Shown here: piece after piece, positions 54,862-63,925 of the stretch
How positions within the stretch are numbered: the first letter of the stretch is position 1
How the letters are laid out: each line of letters starts with the position of its first letter
DNA from: Saccharopolyspora soli
Lineage (GTDB): Bacteria; Actinomycetota; Actinomycetes; Mycobacteriales; Pseudonocardiaceae
Direction: 5' to 3'
Assembly (NCBI RefSeq): GCF_022678645.1
Contig: NZ_JALBWV010000040.1
Location: forward strand, 17,723 to 81,722
Length of the DNA stretch: 64,000 nt
The notes under the pieces: generated by a model
Databases searched by the model: none
Told to the model about the DNA's origin: nothing
The model's input: only the letters and a program-made list of their open reading frames with translations
Program-made: the position numbers and the translations under genes

Positions 54862-56079
54862 GTGTCGGAACAGCAGCAGCTCGCTCTGCCGCAGCACCTG
54901 GCGTATGAGTTTGTGGAGCGCAAAGGCATCGGCCATCCGGACACACTCGCCGACGGTATCGCCGAACTAGCGTCGATCCGGTACGCGCAGTACTGCCTAC
55001 GCGAATTCGGTGTTGTGCCCCACCACAACCTCGACAAAGTCGCCGTGTACGGCGGCCGAGTGGTGTTCGGCACCGATGACGGCAACTACGACCGGCCTGT
55101 GCGCGTCTTCGTCGGCGGCCGGGCGTCGACCTCGTTCGCCGGTACACCGATCCCCGTGGCCGAGATCCTCACGTCGGCGGCCCACGAGCAGCTCAAAGTC
55201 GCGCTGCCTGGCTATGAGCGCGTTCCGATCAAGATCCACGTGGAGACCACGAACAGTTCCAAGTTTCCGCACTGGTTCGCTCCCCGGGGGGTGCAGGACC
55301 TACCGGAACTGACCCGGGTGGTGTCCAACGACACCGCCTACCTGGTGGGCTGCACACCTCGCACCCGCGCGGAGTTGATCGCGCTGATCACCGAGTCGTG
55401 GCTCGCCGACCAAGCGTGGACCGGAAGCGATATCAAGGTGCTCGTCGCCCGCAAGGGCCAGCACTTCGATGTCGCCGCGTGCGTCCCAGCGCTGGCAGGG
55501 CAGGTGCGGACGGTGCCGGAGTTCCGGGACAGGCTCAGTGAGACCCACGACGCGCTCACTGATCTGCTCTCCAGCCATCTCGGTGAGGCCACAGTGGAGG
55601 TTCGTTGTGACCTCGGGCAGACCCCTGTCGACGATCCGCTCTCCGCCTGGTATTTCACCGTCTCTGGCTCGGCGATCGACTACGGCGAGGACGGCCTGGT
55701 AGGGCGCGGCAACTCACGGCATGGACTGATCAGTCCCGGACACATGGCGGGCAACGAAGTCACCTTCGGCAAAAACCCGACCTATCACGTCGGGAAGGCT
55801 GGTGCCTGGCTGGTCGACCACGCCACCACGGCACTGTCCGCCGCCGCCGGGGCCGGGCCGGGCCGGATCGGGATCACGTGGCGCAAGGGCGCCGACTACA
55901 GCGATCCGGCCGCGCTGGAGATCACGTGCCCGACGATGGACCCGGCCGAGGCGGAATCGCTGGTGCGTGGCGCGCTGGCCGAACGTGACTGGCTCGGCGA
56001 TCTCGTCGACGGCCAGCGCTACCTCCCCCGGGTGACACCGATCAGTCAGCTCGTCGCGGAGTTGCGGAATGCCCACTAA
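54862..56079 (+). CDS. Archaeal-type S-adenosylmethionine synthetase
   Basis: 405 aa, GTG start. Makes SAM from methionine and ATP. Signature blocks of the archaeal MAT family rather than bacterial MetK: FVERKGIGHPDTLADGIAE (16-34), VFVGGRAST, VSNDTAYLVG, KVLVARKGQHFDVAACVP and GRGNSRHGLISPG followed by FGKNPTYHVGK. Length is as expected (about 400). A housekeeping bacterial MetK would be chromosomal, so this copy probably supplies SAM, or an analogue, to the operon. Overlaps the next start by 11 bp. First gene of the four-gene operon. Confidence 0.85.
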   Translation: MSEQQQLALPQHLAYEFVERKGIGHPDTLADGIAELASIRYAQYCLREFGVVPHHNLDKVAVYGGRVVFGTDDGNYDRPVRVFVGGRASTSFAGTPIPVAEILTSAAHEQLKVALPGYERVPIKIHVETTNSSKFPHWFAPRGVQDLPELTRVVSNDTAYLVGCTPRTRAELIALITESWLADQAWTGSDIKVLVARKGQHFDVAACVPALAGQVRTVPEFRDRLSETHDALTDLLSSHLGEATVEVRCDLGQTPVDDPLSAWYFTVSGSAIDYGEDGLVGRGNSRHGLISPGHMAGNEVTFGKNPTYHVGKAGAWLVDHATTALSAAAGAGPGRIGITWRKGADYSDPAALEITCPTMDPAEAESLVRGALAERDWLGDLVDGQRYLPRVTPISQLVAELRNAH

Positions 56080-56977
56080 CGTTCACCTGCTCACGGGGGC
56101 CGTCACCGCGTCGGTGACGGCCCCCGATCTGGTTTCCTCGTCGGTGCTGGACCGCATCGCGCGGAGCACCGGGCCCATGCTGCCCGGCGGCTGGCACCCG
56201 TCCCCACCCGGCGCGACCGACCCGGAGATCCGGATCGTGCTGATCCGAACCGTCGGAACCCCGTCGATCAGCCTGTCCGACACCAACACGGTGGTGCTCC
56301 ACCTGCGCGAGGAGGAGCTGACAGGCGACGCCCTGGCCTACATCACCTACACCGTGGCGGAGCGAGCCCGGCAACGCCGCGGCATGGTGACCGTGCACGC
56401 GACCGCGGCCACCAGCCCCGCCGGGCACACCGTGCTGCTGGTGGGCGACAAAGGCGCGGGCAAGACCACCACCCTGCTCGCCCTGGTCGACCGCGGCTGG
56501 CGCCCGCTCGGCGACGACCTGCTCATCCTCACCACGAGCAACGACGCGCCGTACGTGGTCGCGGGCAAGCGAACGTCCGCAGTGCGCCAGCCCGGCGGCG
56601 CGCGACACGGATACGAGACCAAGGCCCTTTACGACCTGGGGCCGCACGACCCGGCCAAGCCCGAACTGATCACCGCGGTGGTTCGCCTCAGCATCCATCC
56701 CGGCACCCTGCCCACCACGTCGATCAAGCCGGTGCGGCTGTCTCTGGTCGAACGTCTGCGGCTCGCGGAGAACTTCGGTCGCTATATCTCCGGGCTGCCC
56801 ACCCCGCTGGCCCTAGCGCCCGAGGTGTGCGCACAGGTCTACCCGCTGGACCACGCCGACGCCGCGGCCGCCCGGACCGCGCTCATCGCCGCCATCAACA
56901 CCCTCGGCCTGAGCTACCTGCAAGCCCCCTACGCCCACACCAGTGCCGACCTGATCGAGGAGCTGATCACCCCATGA
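56069..56977 (+). CDS. HPr-kinase-like P-loop protein
   Basis: 302 aa, ATG inside the SAM synthetase 3' end. Walker A GDKGAGKT at 126-133 after VTVHATAATSPAGHTVLLVG, then WRPLGDDLLILTT with the Asp-Asp of HPr kinase/phosphorylase-like kinases. The family includes kinases that phosphorylate small proteins, peptides (lasso-peptide loci) or metabolites. No PqqD-like or precursor peptide gene is seen beside it. Stop overlaps the next ATG. Confidence 0.7.
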   Translation: MPTNVHLLTGAVTASVTAPDLVSSSVLDRIARSTGPMLPGGWHPSPPGATDPEIRIVLIRTVGTPSISLSDTNTVVLHLREEELTGDALAYITYTVAERARQRRGMVTVHATAATSPAGHTVLLVGDKGAGKTTTLLALVDRGWRPLGDDLLILTTSNDAPYVVAGKRTSAVRQPGGARHGYETKALYDLGPHDPAKPELITAVVRLSIHPGTLPTTSIKPVRLSLVERLRLAENFGRYISGLPTPLALAPEVCAQVYPLDHADAAAARTALIAAINTLGLSYLQAPYAHTSADLIEELITP

Positions 56978-58029
56978 CACCGCCCGTGGCCATCCTGCCC
57001 AGCCGCGACGAGGCCAACACCATCGCCGCGGTGACCATGGCCGTCGACGCCGCACTGGATAGCCCTGATGCCGTGATCGTGCTCGCCGACGCCTCCAGCG
57101 ACGCAACCACCATCGAGGCGTTCACCGCCGTGCCCACCCGCGCCCGCACGATCGCCCTCGGCGACCTCGTCAGAGGCAAGGGCCGCCAAGTCCTGGCCGC
57201 GGTCGGTCACCTCCACCGCGGGGGGCTTCTGGGCGGCGAGGTCCTGCTCGCCGACACCGACACCCGCAACCCGGATCCCGAGACCTACCGGGCCCTGCTC
57301 GCCCCGGTCACGGCCGGGGCGGCCATGGCACTGCCCGATTACCAGCGCTACTGGGACGAAGGCAACCTCACCAACCATCTGGCCCGGCCCCTCATCGCCA
57401 TCGCCACCGGAATCGATGTGCCACAACCCATCGCCGGCGACGCCGCACTGTCCACACACGCCACACTGCGAGCGATCGACCGCGTGGCCGAACTGACCGA
57501 CGACATACTTGCCTGGAACGTCGGCGGCTACGGCATCGACGCATTCCTGCTGCTGTCGGCCGCCGACACCGGCCGCATCGTCACAGTCCCCATCAACGCC
57601 ACCAAACAGCACGCACCGAGCTTCCCTCACCTGCCAAAGATCTTCACCCACGCCGTGCCCGTGCTGCTGCACCCGGCAGCACACCAGGACGCCGTCCCTG
57701 GCGTCATCGGCGAGTACCGGCTGGCCGACCGCACCCTCTCCGACCAGCAGCTCAACAAGATGCTCACCACGCTACGTGGCCTGCGGGCAACGGCCCGCCA
57801 CTACGATGAACAACCCTGGCCCGACGCCGTGGCCACCGCGTGGCACGCCGTCGCCCAGAGACAGCCCACCGCAGCCGCGGCACAACGGCTGTGGCCGGCC
57901 TACCTCGACCACGTGCACAACTGGCTGACCGACGGGGCCCGCACCACGCTGCCAGAGCGAACTGCCACACTGCGCGCCGGTGCCACGCACATCGTCGACC
58001 TGATCACCACGGAGAAGGGATCCTACTAG
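56974..58029 (+). CDS. Glycosyltransferase family 2/81-like protein
   Basis: 351 aa, ATG in the upstream stop. N-terminal nucleotide-sugar fold: VAILPSRDEANTIAAVTMAV, VIVLADASSDATT and the DxD-like ADTDTRNPDPETYR. Resembles glucosyl-3-phosphoglycerate or mannosylglycerate synthase type enzymes; the C-terminal 100 residues are helical. Acceptor unknown. Cytoplasmic. GTG of the next gene overlaps its stop by one base. Confidence 0.65.
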   Translation: MTPPVAILPSRDEANTIAAVTMAVDAALDSPDAVIVLADASSDATTIEAFTAVPTRARTIALGDLVRGKGRQVLAAVGHLHRGGLLGGEVLLADTDTRNPDPETYRALLAPVTAGAAMALPDYQRYWDEGNLTNHLARPLIAIATGIDVPQPIAGDAALSTHATLRAIDRVAELTDDILAWNVGGYGIDAFLLLSAADTGRIVTVPINATKQHAPSFPHLPKIFTHAVPVLLHPAAHQDAVPGVIGEYRLADRTLSDQQLNKMLTTLRGLRATARHYDEQPWPDAVATAWHAVAQRQPTAAAAQRLWPAYLDHVHNWLTDGARTTLPERTATLRAGATHIVDLITTEKGSY

Positions 58030-58778
58030 TGACCACCAGCGGATACAGCGTGTTCGGGCTGGAGCCTTTCCCCACCATCGCCCCTGGTGACTGCTTGGTC
58101 GACGCCATCACCACCACCCTGGCCGCCACCGACCAGCACCTCCAGGACAACGACGTCGTGGTCATCGCGAGCAAAGTCGTGTCCATCGCCGAGAACCGGC
58201 ACGTCGACCTAACCACCATCACGCCCAGCCAGGCCGCGACCGCCCTCGCCGAACAGACCGGCAAACCAGCCCCACTGGTCCAGGTAATCATCAACGAGTC
58301 ACGCGCCCACTTCCTGGCCACACCACGCGGTCCGATCATCGCTACACACAAACTCGGCTATCAGCTCACCTCAGCCGGGGTCGACCGCGACGGAACCACT
58401 GGCGCTTGGCTCCTGCCCGCCGACCCCGATGCCTCCGCCCGATCCCTACGTGACCAACTGCGCACCGCCACCGGCGCCGACATCGCAACCGTCATCGCCG
58501 ACTCCGACGGCCGCGCCGACCGGGCCGGTGCCACTGTGATCTCCATCGGCTCCGCGGGCATCGCCCCTCTGCGCATCACCACCCACACGGAACCCAGCGG
58601 CAAGGTCAAGATCCAGGACGAGACCTTCACCGATCTCGCCGCCGCCGCCGCCGGAATCGTGCTCGGCCAACGCGGCCGCGGCGTGCCCGTGGCGATCCTG
58701 CGCGGCCTGACCTATCACCGCAGCGACGAGGGCGTCGCCTCAATGCTCCACAGCCGCACAACCCCAGTCACGGGCTGA
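58029..58778 (+). CDS. CofE-like coenzyme F420:glutamyl ligase family protein
   Basis: 249 aa, GTG start. GDCLVDAITTTLA, DNDVVVIASKVVSIAENR, LVQVIINESRAHFLATPRGP, then ATVIADSDGRADRAGATVIS match the CofE/FbiB ligase fold, which joins glutamate to a phosphoester-linked cofactor using GTP. Chromosomal actinobacteria carry FbiB already, so this is probably an amide-ligase acting on the operon's own product. Last gene; a perfect hairpin lies 105 bp downstream. Confidence 0.75.
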   Translation: MTTSGYSVFGLEPFPTIAPGDCLVDAITTTLAATDQHLQDNDVVVIASKVVSIAENRHVDLTTITPSQAATALAEQTGKPAPLVQVIINESRAHFLATPRGPIIATHKLGYQLTSAGVDRDGTTGAWLLPADPDASARSLRDQLRTATGADIATVIADSDGRADRAGATVISIGSAGIAPLRITTHTEPSGKVKIQDETFTDLAAAAAGIVLGQRGRGVPVAILRGLTYHRSDEGVASMLHSRTTPVTG

Positions 58779-58883
58779 CACCGACCACACGGCCGAATCA
58801 CGCCTGCCTCCACCGCCATCGTCAAGCCAGAAATCGTCAAGCCAGACTTAGCTTCCCTGACGAATTACCCGACCTCCCCCCGT

Positions 58884-58927
58884 CCGCGCGCCGTAGACAC
58901 CTTCACGGAAGTGTCTACGGCGCGCGG
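58884..58927. terminator. Perfect 17-bp hairpin after the SAM synthetase operon
   Basis: CCGCGCGCCGTAGACAC (58884-58900) with its exact complement (58911-58927), 10-nt loop; no T run on the plus side. Only notable feature of the 58779-59083 spacer besides the ssb leader. Confidence 0.6.
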
Positions 58928-59060
58928 AAAACTCATCCGATCCCCGCGTCATGAACATCACGGACGCCCACCGGGGGAGATCCACATAACGACGATTATG
59001 TGCAGCTCTCGCTGAATTTAGTTGCTCCGCCAGCACATTCACGTCAAGGACATGTCTAGG

Positions 59061-59079
59061 TCGAATAGTAGGGAGTGCT
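59061..59079 (+). promoter_or_regulatory. Leader motif of ssb, shared with the DUF4326 gene
   Basis: TCGAATAGTAGGGAGTGCT, four bases before the ssb ATG; compare 48996-49013. Includes the Shine-Dalgarno GGGAG. Confidence 0.5.
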
Positions 59080-59083
59080 GATC

Positions 59084-59542
59084 ATGGCTGGAGAAACCGT
59101 CATCACCATCGTTGGAAACCTGACTGCGGATCCCGAGCTTCGGTTCACGCCGTCGGGCGCTGCGGTTGCGAACTTCACGGTGGCGTCGACACCGCGGGTC
59201 TTCGATCGCCAGAGCGGTGAGTGGAAGGACCAGGAAGCGCTGTTCCTGCGCTGCAGCATCTGGCGTCAGGCTGCGGAAAATGTCGCGGAAAGCCTCGTGC
59301 GGGGATCGAGAGTACTGGTCACTGGTCGTCTGAAGCAGCGGTCGTTCGAGACCAAGGAAGGCGAACGCCGCACCGTTGTCGAGCTGGACGTCGACGAGAT
59401 CGGTCCGTCGCTGCGGTATGCGACGGCCAAGGTGAACAAGGCGACCCGGAACACCTCGGGTGGTTCCAGTGCGTCGGCTGACGAACCGTGGGGTTCGGCG
59501 CCGGCTCCCACCGGCGGGTCCGCTGACGAGCCGCCGTTCTGA
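59084..59542 (+). CDS. ssb: Single-stranded DNA-binding protein
   Basis: 152 aa from ATG 59084. OB-fold TVITIVGNLTADPELRFTPS, ANFTVASTPRVFD, WRQAAENVAESLVRGSRVLV, with a C-terminal acidic tip DEPPF that recruits partner proteins (canonical DDDIPF type). Plasmid-borne SSBs support replication and conjugative transfer. A terminator-like hairpin follows. Confidence 0.9.
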   Translation: MAGETVITIVGNLTADPELRFTPSGAAVANFTVASTPRVFDRQSGEWKDQEALFLRCSIWRQAAENVAESLVRGSRVLVTGRLKQRSFETKEGERRTVVELDVDEIGPSLRYATAKVNKATRNTSGGSSASADEPWGSAPAPTGGSADEPPF

Positions 59543-59550
59543 CGGTGGTG

Positions 59551-59583
59551 ACGCTGGCCGGGCGTGGAAACCCCGGCCAGCGT
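59551..59583 (+). terminator. Hairpin after ssb
   Basis: ACGCTGGCCGGG/CCCGGCCAGCGT, 12 bp, 9-nt loop. Confidence 0.65.
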
Positions 59584-59605
59584 CCCTGGTTCGATCGCCC
59601 GCTGG

Positions 59606-59824
59606 TTAACTCGGGTCGAGCTGAAAGAGCGACTCGCCGTCGTTGCCGCCGAGTAGGAACGCGAACCGGTCCAGGTCACCACGTAGTTCCCGGAGGTCGT
59701 ATCCGGTATCGCCGACGAACTCCGTCAGTGAGGCGTTGAGGTCGTCGTGGCCGCTGGTAAACCAATCGCGTAGGAACTGCAGCAGTTCGGCGAGCTCGGC
59801 CGCGTCGGCCAGATCCAGGGTCAT
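59606..59824 (-). CDS. Small acidic protein
   Basis: 72 aa, ATG start. Acidic, helical (LADAAELAELLQFLRDWFTS). Lies between ssb and the recombinase trio on the minus strand, possibly its last gene. Unknown. Confidence 0.5.
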   Translation of the reverse strand: MTLDLADAAELAELLQFLRDWFTSGHDDLNASLTEFVGDTGYDLRELRGDLDRFAFLLGGNDGESLFQLDPS

Positions 59825-59870
59825 GCTCGTGGTCCTTTGATTTCGTGCGATCGCAGGAGTGGTTTTGCGA

Positions 59871-60263
59871 TCAGTTGTTGGGTCGTGCGTTGCGGAGTGC
59901 GCGGATTTCGCCGTAGGCGGTCTCCAGGCGTTCGGTGAGGTCGGCGACCTGGCTGCGGAGCTGTTTGTTGCGGCGGTTGGCCGCGTCCAGCCGGTTCTGC
60001 AATGAAGCGATCGTTGCTGGTTGCTGGCCTGTTCGGGCTGGTGACGGCTGTCGTTGTTGGAGGTGGGTGATGGCGTCGATCAGGTCGGCCTGGGTGTATA
60101 GCCACGACCGCGATACCTTGGCCGCTTTCGCGATGCCGGCGACCGTGATCGGTTTGGTGCTCTTGGCTGCGCTGGCAAGGGCTTGTTCCGCGCGATTGCG
60201 TGCTTCGGCGCTGCGGCGTTGTGTTGCGGCCAGGAGGAAGCGGGTGTTGTCAGCCTGCGGCAT
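59871..60263 (-). CDS. DUF6262 (TnpC-like) accessory protein of the recombinase trio
   Basis: 130 aa, ATG overlapping the tnpB-like stop by 14 bp. Helix-turn-helix in TVAGIAKAAKVSRSWLYTQ, then a Leu-rich coiled coil (LQNRLDAANRRNKQLRSQVA). This family is the third member of Tn554-like units and probably binds transposon ends or the recombinases. Intact, unlike the copy at 19617. Confidence 0.8.
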   Translation of the reverse strand: MPQADNTRFLLAATQRRSAEARNRAEQALASAAKSTKPITVAGIAKAAKVSRSWLYTQADLIDAITHLQQRQPSPARTGQQPATIASLQNRLDAANRRNKQLRSQVADLTERLETAYGEIRALRNARPNN

Positions 60264-62529
60264 CGAGGTCCTCCACGTTGCCGCCGACGACGATCTGTCC
60301 CTGCTCGGCGGATTCCAGCGCGTCGATGATCGTGGTGAGTTTGGTCAGTGTGCGGGTGTTTTTCTCCACGACGCGGCGCAGGCCGGCGTTCTCGGCGTCG
60401 GAGATCATCTGGCTGGTCTCGTTGCGTTGGCGCCGGTGCTGGTCGAGGAACTCCGCGGTCGTAATGAAGAACTTGCAGTCCAGGCAGGGATTGGCGTACT
60501 CGCAGTCGGTCTGCACCGGCGCCCCGCAGTAGCCGTTAGGCAGCGTCACCTTGGCGCGGACCATGCTCAGCTTCGCCCAGGTCGCATCGGCCAGGGGATG
60601 ATCGGCCGCAATGGACGCCGGCCTGCCTTCGGCATTGATCTTGACGGCCTTGAGCCAGTGCTCGCGTTTGGTCTCATCGAGCAGGCGGGCGTAGACGGCT
60701 GTCATCTGCGGCGACATGTGGTCCAGCAGGACCTGCACCACCGGCTGAGGGACGTCCGAGTTGATCAGCCGCGTGCCCAGCGTGTGCCGGAACTGGTGGA
60801 ACGTGACCCGGACCGGTTTGCCGCGTTCATCGACCAGGCTGATCTGTTCGAGCCAGAGTTCGAGCTGGTCCTGCAGGCGTGTGGCGCTGGCGTACTTGCT
60901 GCCATCGATGTTGCTGTGGATCGCCGGGAACAGCCATGGCGCCCCGTCAGAGAAGCGCTCTTCCACCGCCTGCTGCTGGGTCGCGATCTTGGCGGCGAGG
61001 TCCTCGGAGATCGGGAAGAACGCCGGCCGGTCACGCATCTTGCGGTTGAGCCAGGCCAAGTATGGGTGGCCGTCGTCGTCGCGGACGACGCACTCGAACG
61101 GCAGTGTCCGGGCATCTTTCAAGCGCAGCCCGCAGGCAATGACGATTTCGACGATCAGTCGCCCGTCGTCCGAGGGGAACTGCGCTAGGGCGGTCGGGGC
61201 CTCCATCTGCCGCATGATGTGTTCAGGGATGAACCGCGGCTTGGGGCTCGGTCGTTTCGGGGCGTCGTCGTAGATGAATGCGTTGCGTGGCAGGTCCGGC
61301 TGCCAGTCGTGCCGGTGGGCGTCTTTGAGGAACGTGCCGACCGAGTGGATGACCGCTGTGCGTGTGATCGGGTCGGGCACCTCGGTCTGCAACACCGCCA
61401 GCCACGCCTCGATCCGGGCGCGGTCGAGCGCAGCTGGCTCGGCGGCCTGACCCAGCGTTGTAGCGAGGTAGGTGGCCAGCCGGGTGCAGCCGCGAAGGTC
61501 GATGGCGACCGTGCTCGGGTTGATCTGCCGGGTTAGCCGCCAGCGGCACCAGCGTTTGACCAGGTCTTTGAGCCACGGTGGGGTGATCTCGCCGAACCGT
61601 AAGTGCCGGACGTCGCTGGTGTTCAAGCCCAGGTGCTTGAGGTCCCAGACGTCGCGCGGGTACTGGTCGGCCCAGGGATCCGCGTTGATCATCAGCGCGT
61701 GCAGCTCAAACCGGGTGTCCTTGATGAACGCCAGCGACAGGGTGTCGTAGTTGGCCGGTTTCGGTCGGCAAAACGCCTTCCATTCCGTGTCGTCCCAGTC
61801 CAGCAGGCTGTGCACGCCCGCCGCACGGACCCAGTGCACTGCTTTGGTAACGACGCGTGGCGCGGTGTGCTGGCTGCCCAGTGCGTGGCGGCGCTGCAAC
61901 CCGTACTGGATTTCCAGCCGGACCTGGCCACTCAGGTCGTGCAGCCGGACGTGTGGGTGGCGCGTGTTCTCGACCAGGGTGAACCAGTCGGTCAGCGGAG
62001 TGATCTTGCCCTGGTAGCGCCAGCGTTCGTAATGCGATCGGCACAGCGGCATGCCCGGCCCATCCGTCCACAATGGGCAGTCCGGGAATTCGCAGTCCCG
62101 TTCCGCCGAAGCGCGTGGCCGGGAGTAGAGCGTCCGCGCCACCCAGCCCTCCAGGCTGGGGCGACCGGACCGGGTCCAGGCGGACATGTGCCGGTTGCAC
62201 AGGCCCTGGGACTTGACGCTCCGGTTGCACTCACGGACCGCGCAGGTCGCGACAGTGCGGCGCTGTTGTGTCGCGATGTCCTCGGCCGCCAACCATGCCT
62301 TCAGTTCCGGAGAACCGGCTGCTTTCCAGCGTTGGTAATGCCCCTGGCAGAGCTGGCGCGAGGCGAAGCTCAGCGCGATGCCGCACGAGGGAATGCGGCA
62401 GAAGCCCTGCACGAATACCCGGCTGTCGCGGGGCGGATAGAACACCTCACCGCGGAATTCCGGCCGCACTACTTCCATCAGCCGTTCCAGCAAGCCCGGA
62501 GCACGGGTGGCTCCTAACGGCGTCATCAC
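60250..62529 (-). CDS. TnpB-like large tyrosine recombinase (Tn554-type)
   Basis: 759 aa, ATG overlapping the tnpA-like stop (ATGA). N-terminal third holds several Cys/His clusters (CRIPSCG, CAVRECN, CEFPDCP with CRSHYERW), likely zinc modules. The C-terminal half has the tyrosine recombinase pattern: ACGLRLKDARTLPFECVV, HQFRHTLGTRLI (HxxR) and LDHMSPQMTAVYARL with the nucleophile Tyr. A late Cys group CEYANPCLDCKFF follows. Acts with TnpA and TnpC in Tn554-like transposition to a fixed site. Confidence 0.8.
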   Translation of the reverse strand: MMTPLGATRAPGLLERLMEVVRPEFRGEVFYPPRDSRVFVQGFCRIPSCGIALSFASRQLCQGHYQRWKAAGSPELKAWLAAEDIATQQRRTVATCAVRECNRSVKSQGLCNRHMSAWTRSGRPSLEGWVARTLYSRPRASAERDCEFPDCPLWTDGPGMPLCRSHYERWRYQGKITPLTDWFTLVENTRHPHVRLHDLSGQVRLEIQYGLQRRHALGSQHTAPRVVTKAVHWVRAAGVHSLLDWDDTEWKAFCRPKPANYDTLSLAFIKDTRFELHALMINADPWADQYPRDVWDLKHLGLNTSDVRHLRFGEITPPWLKDLVKRWCRWRLTRQINPSTVAIDLRGCTRLATYLATTLGQAAEPAALDRARIEAWLAVLQTEVPDPITRTAVIHSVGTFLKDAHRHDWQPDLPRNAFIYDDAPKRPSPKPRFIPEHIMRQMEAPTALAQFPSDDGRLIVEIVIACGLRLKDARTLPFECVVRDDDGHPYLAWLNRKMRDRPAFFPISEDLAAKIATQQQAVEERFSDGAPWLFPAIHSNIDGSKYASATRLQDQLELWLEQISLVDERGKPVRVTFHQFRHTLGTRLINSDVPQPVVQVLLDHMSPQMTAVYARLLDETKREHWLKAVKINAEGRPASIAADHPLADATWAKLSMVRAKVTLPNGYCGAPVQTDCEYANPCLDCKFFITTAEFLDQHRRQRNETSQMISDAENAGLRRVVEKNTRTLTKLTTIIDALESAEQGQIVVGGNVEDLDAAG

Positions 62530-63704
62530 TGTCCGGTCGTTCCTTCCGTCAACACTCCCGCCGAAACGAGGGCCTTCCGGTGATCCTCACTCGTGAGATG
62601 CACATACGTGGTCTGCGTGGTGTGCGAGCTGGCGTGACCGAGCAACTCGGCGACCGTCTCGACGGGCACCCCGGCCCGCAGCAGCCGCGTGGCGTAGGAA
62701 TGCCGAGCCACGTGGGGCGTGAAGTACCCGATGCCGGTCCGCTCCCGCAACCGGTCCACCAGCCGATGGACGTTGCCAGCGGTCATCGGCGCGCCCAGCG
62801 GCTCGCGAAACAGGTTGATTAACACGTAGTCGCAGTCCAGTGCTCCGTACTCGACTTCCATGTACTCGGCATAGAGGTCGAACACGGCATCACCGACGGG
62901 GATGATCCGCGGCTTGAGTTCCTTAACCCGCGCGTCGTTGACGTTGTGCTCGCGCGGGACCACGTGCACTTCACCGGCTCGCAGGCGCAGGTCGCAATGC
63001 CGCAGCCCGAGCGCTTCACCAAGCCGCAGCCCGGACTCGAACATCAGAAGAACCAGGAACCGGTCCCGCAAGTGCGTACAGGCATCCAGCAGCTGGGTCT
63101 GCTGCTTCTCGGTGACCGTCCGAGGTCGCTGATGGTGAACACGCAGCCGGATCGGGCTGTAGGAGTCCGCGCTCGGACCGCGCTGGCGGGTGTGCACCAG
63201 CATCGGCTGATAAGTCCCTGTCGGACGCGGTCCGTCCAACTCGCCGAGCAGCGCCGGCACTCTTTCGTCGCGCCGGGAATGGAAGCGGTAGAACGATGCG
63301 ACCGCAGATCGCTTGCGTACCAACGTGTTCTGCTCCACAGCCGACACCGTGCCCGGCAGCATGAACACACCCGACTGCCGGGCGCGCCTCGGCCGACGCA
63401 GCCAGTCGAAGAACTCAGCCAACTGCTCCAGGGTCAGCTCGCGGAACTCCCAGCCGCGCTGCTCGAGCCATTCGAACAGATCACGCAGGTCACGCGCGTA
63501 CGCCTCGACAGTGTTCGGCGCCTTCCCCACAGCGACCAGGTGCGCCAGGAACTTCTCGACCGGCCCTACCGGCAGCCCGCTGCCGTCGACCACGGTGAAC
63601 GAGCACAGACCAGTGCCCGGCGCCCGCAAACGCTGAACCTGAAGCGGCACCAGCAACCTCCGCACGACATAGGCACGCCAGAACGAGGTGTCTATGTAGC
63701 ACAA
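62526..63704 (-). CDS. TnpA-like tyrosine recombinase (Tn554-type)
   Basis: 393 aa if the TTG at 63704 is the start; GTG 63665 is an alternative. Core-binding domain VEKFLAHLVAVGKAPNTVEA, catalytic ESGLRLGEALGL, HVARHSYATRLLRAG and LLGHASSHTTQTTYVHLTSE with the Tyr. Upstream the frame stays open into a G/C homopolymer that is probably an artefact, so the N-terminus is uncertain. Coupled to the tnpB-like gene. Confidence 0.75.
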   Translation of the reverse strand: MCYIDTSFWRAYVVRRLLVPLQVQRLRAPGTGLCSFTVVDGSGLPVGPVEKFLAHLVAVGKAPNTVEAYARDLRDLFEWLEQRGWEFRELTLEQLAEFFDWLRRPRRARQSGVFMLPGTVSAVEQNTLVRKRSAVASFYRFHSRRDERVPALLGELDGPRPTGTYQPMLVHTRQRGPSADSYSPIRLRVHHQRPRTVTEKQQTQLLDACTHLRDRFLVLLMFESGLRLGEALGLRHCDLRLRAGEVHVVPREHNVNDARVKELKPRIIPVGDAVFDLYAEYMEVEYGALDCDYVLINLFREPLGAPMTAGNVHRLVDRLRERTGIGYFTPHVARHSYATRLLRAGVPVETVAELLGHASSHTTQTTYVHLTSEDHRKALVSAGVLTEGTTGQ

Positions 63705-63801
63705 GATGATCTTGAACCCATCCAGCGGGTACCAACGACGGCCTGAGCCCAGGCTCGCTCCGGCGCTCGTCGGAAGCGACGCACTCTGCCTTTGCGGAGG
63801 T

Positions 63802-63925
<124 letters not shown>

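Noticed and set aside
58884..58927. attachment site of the large serine recombinase
   Set aside because: The perfect hairpin is best explained as a transcription end; serine integrase sites are imperfect and no second copy was found.
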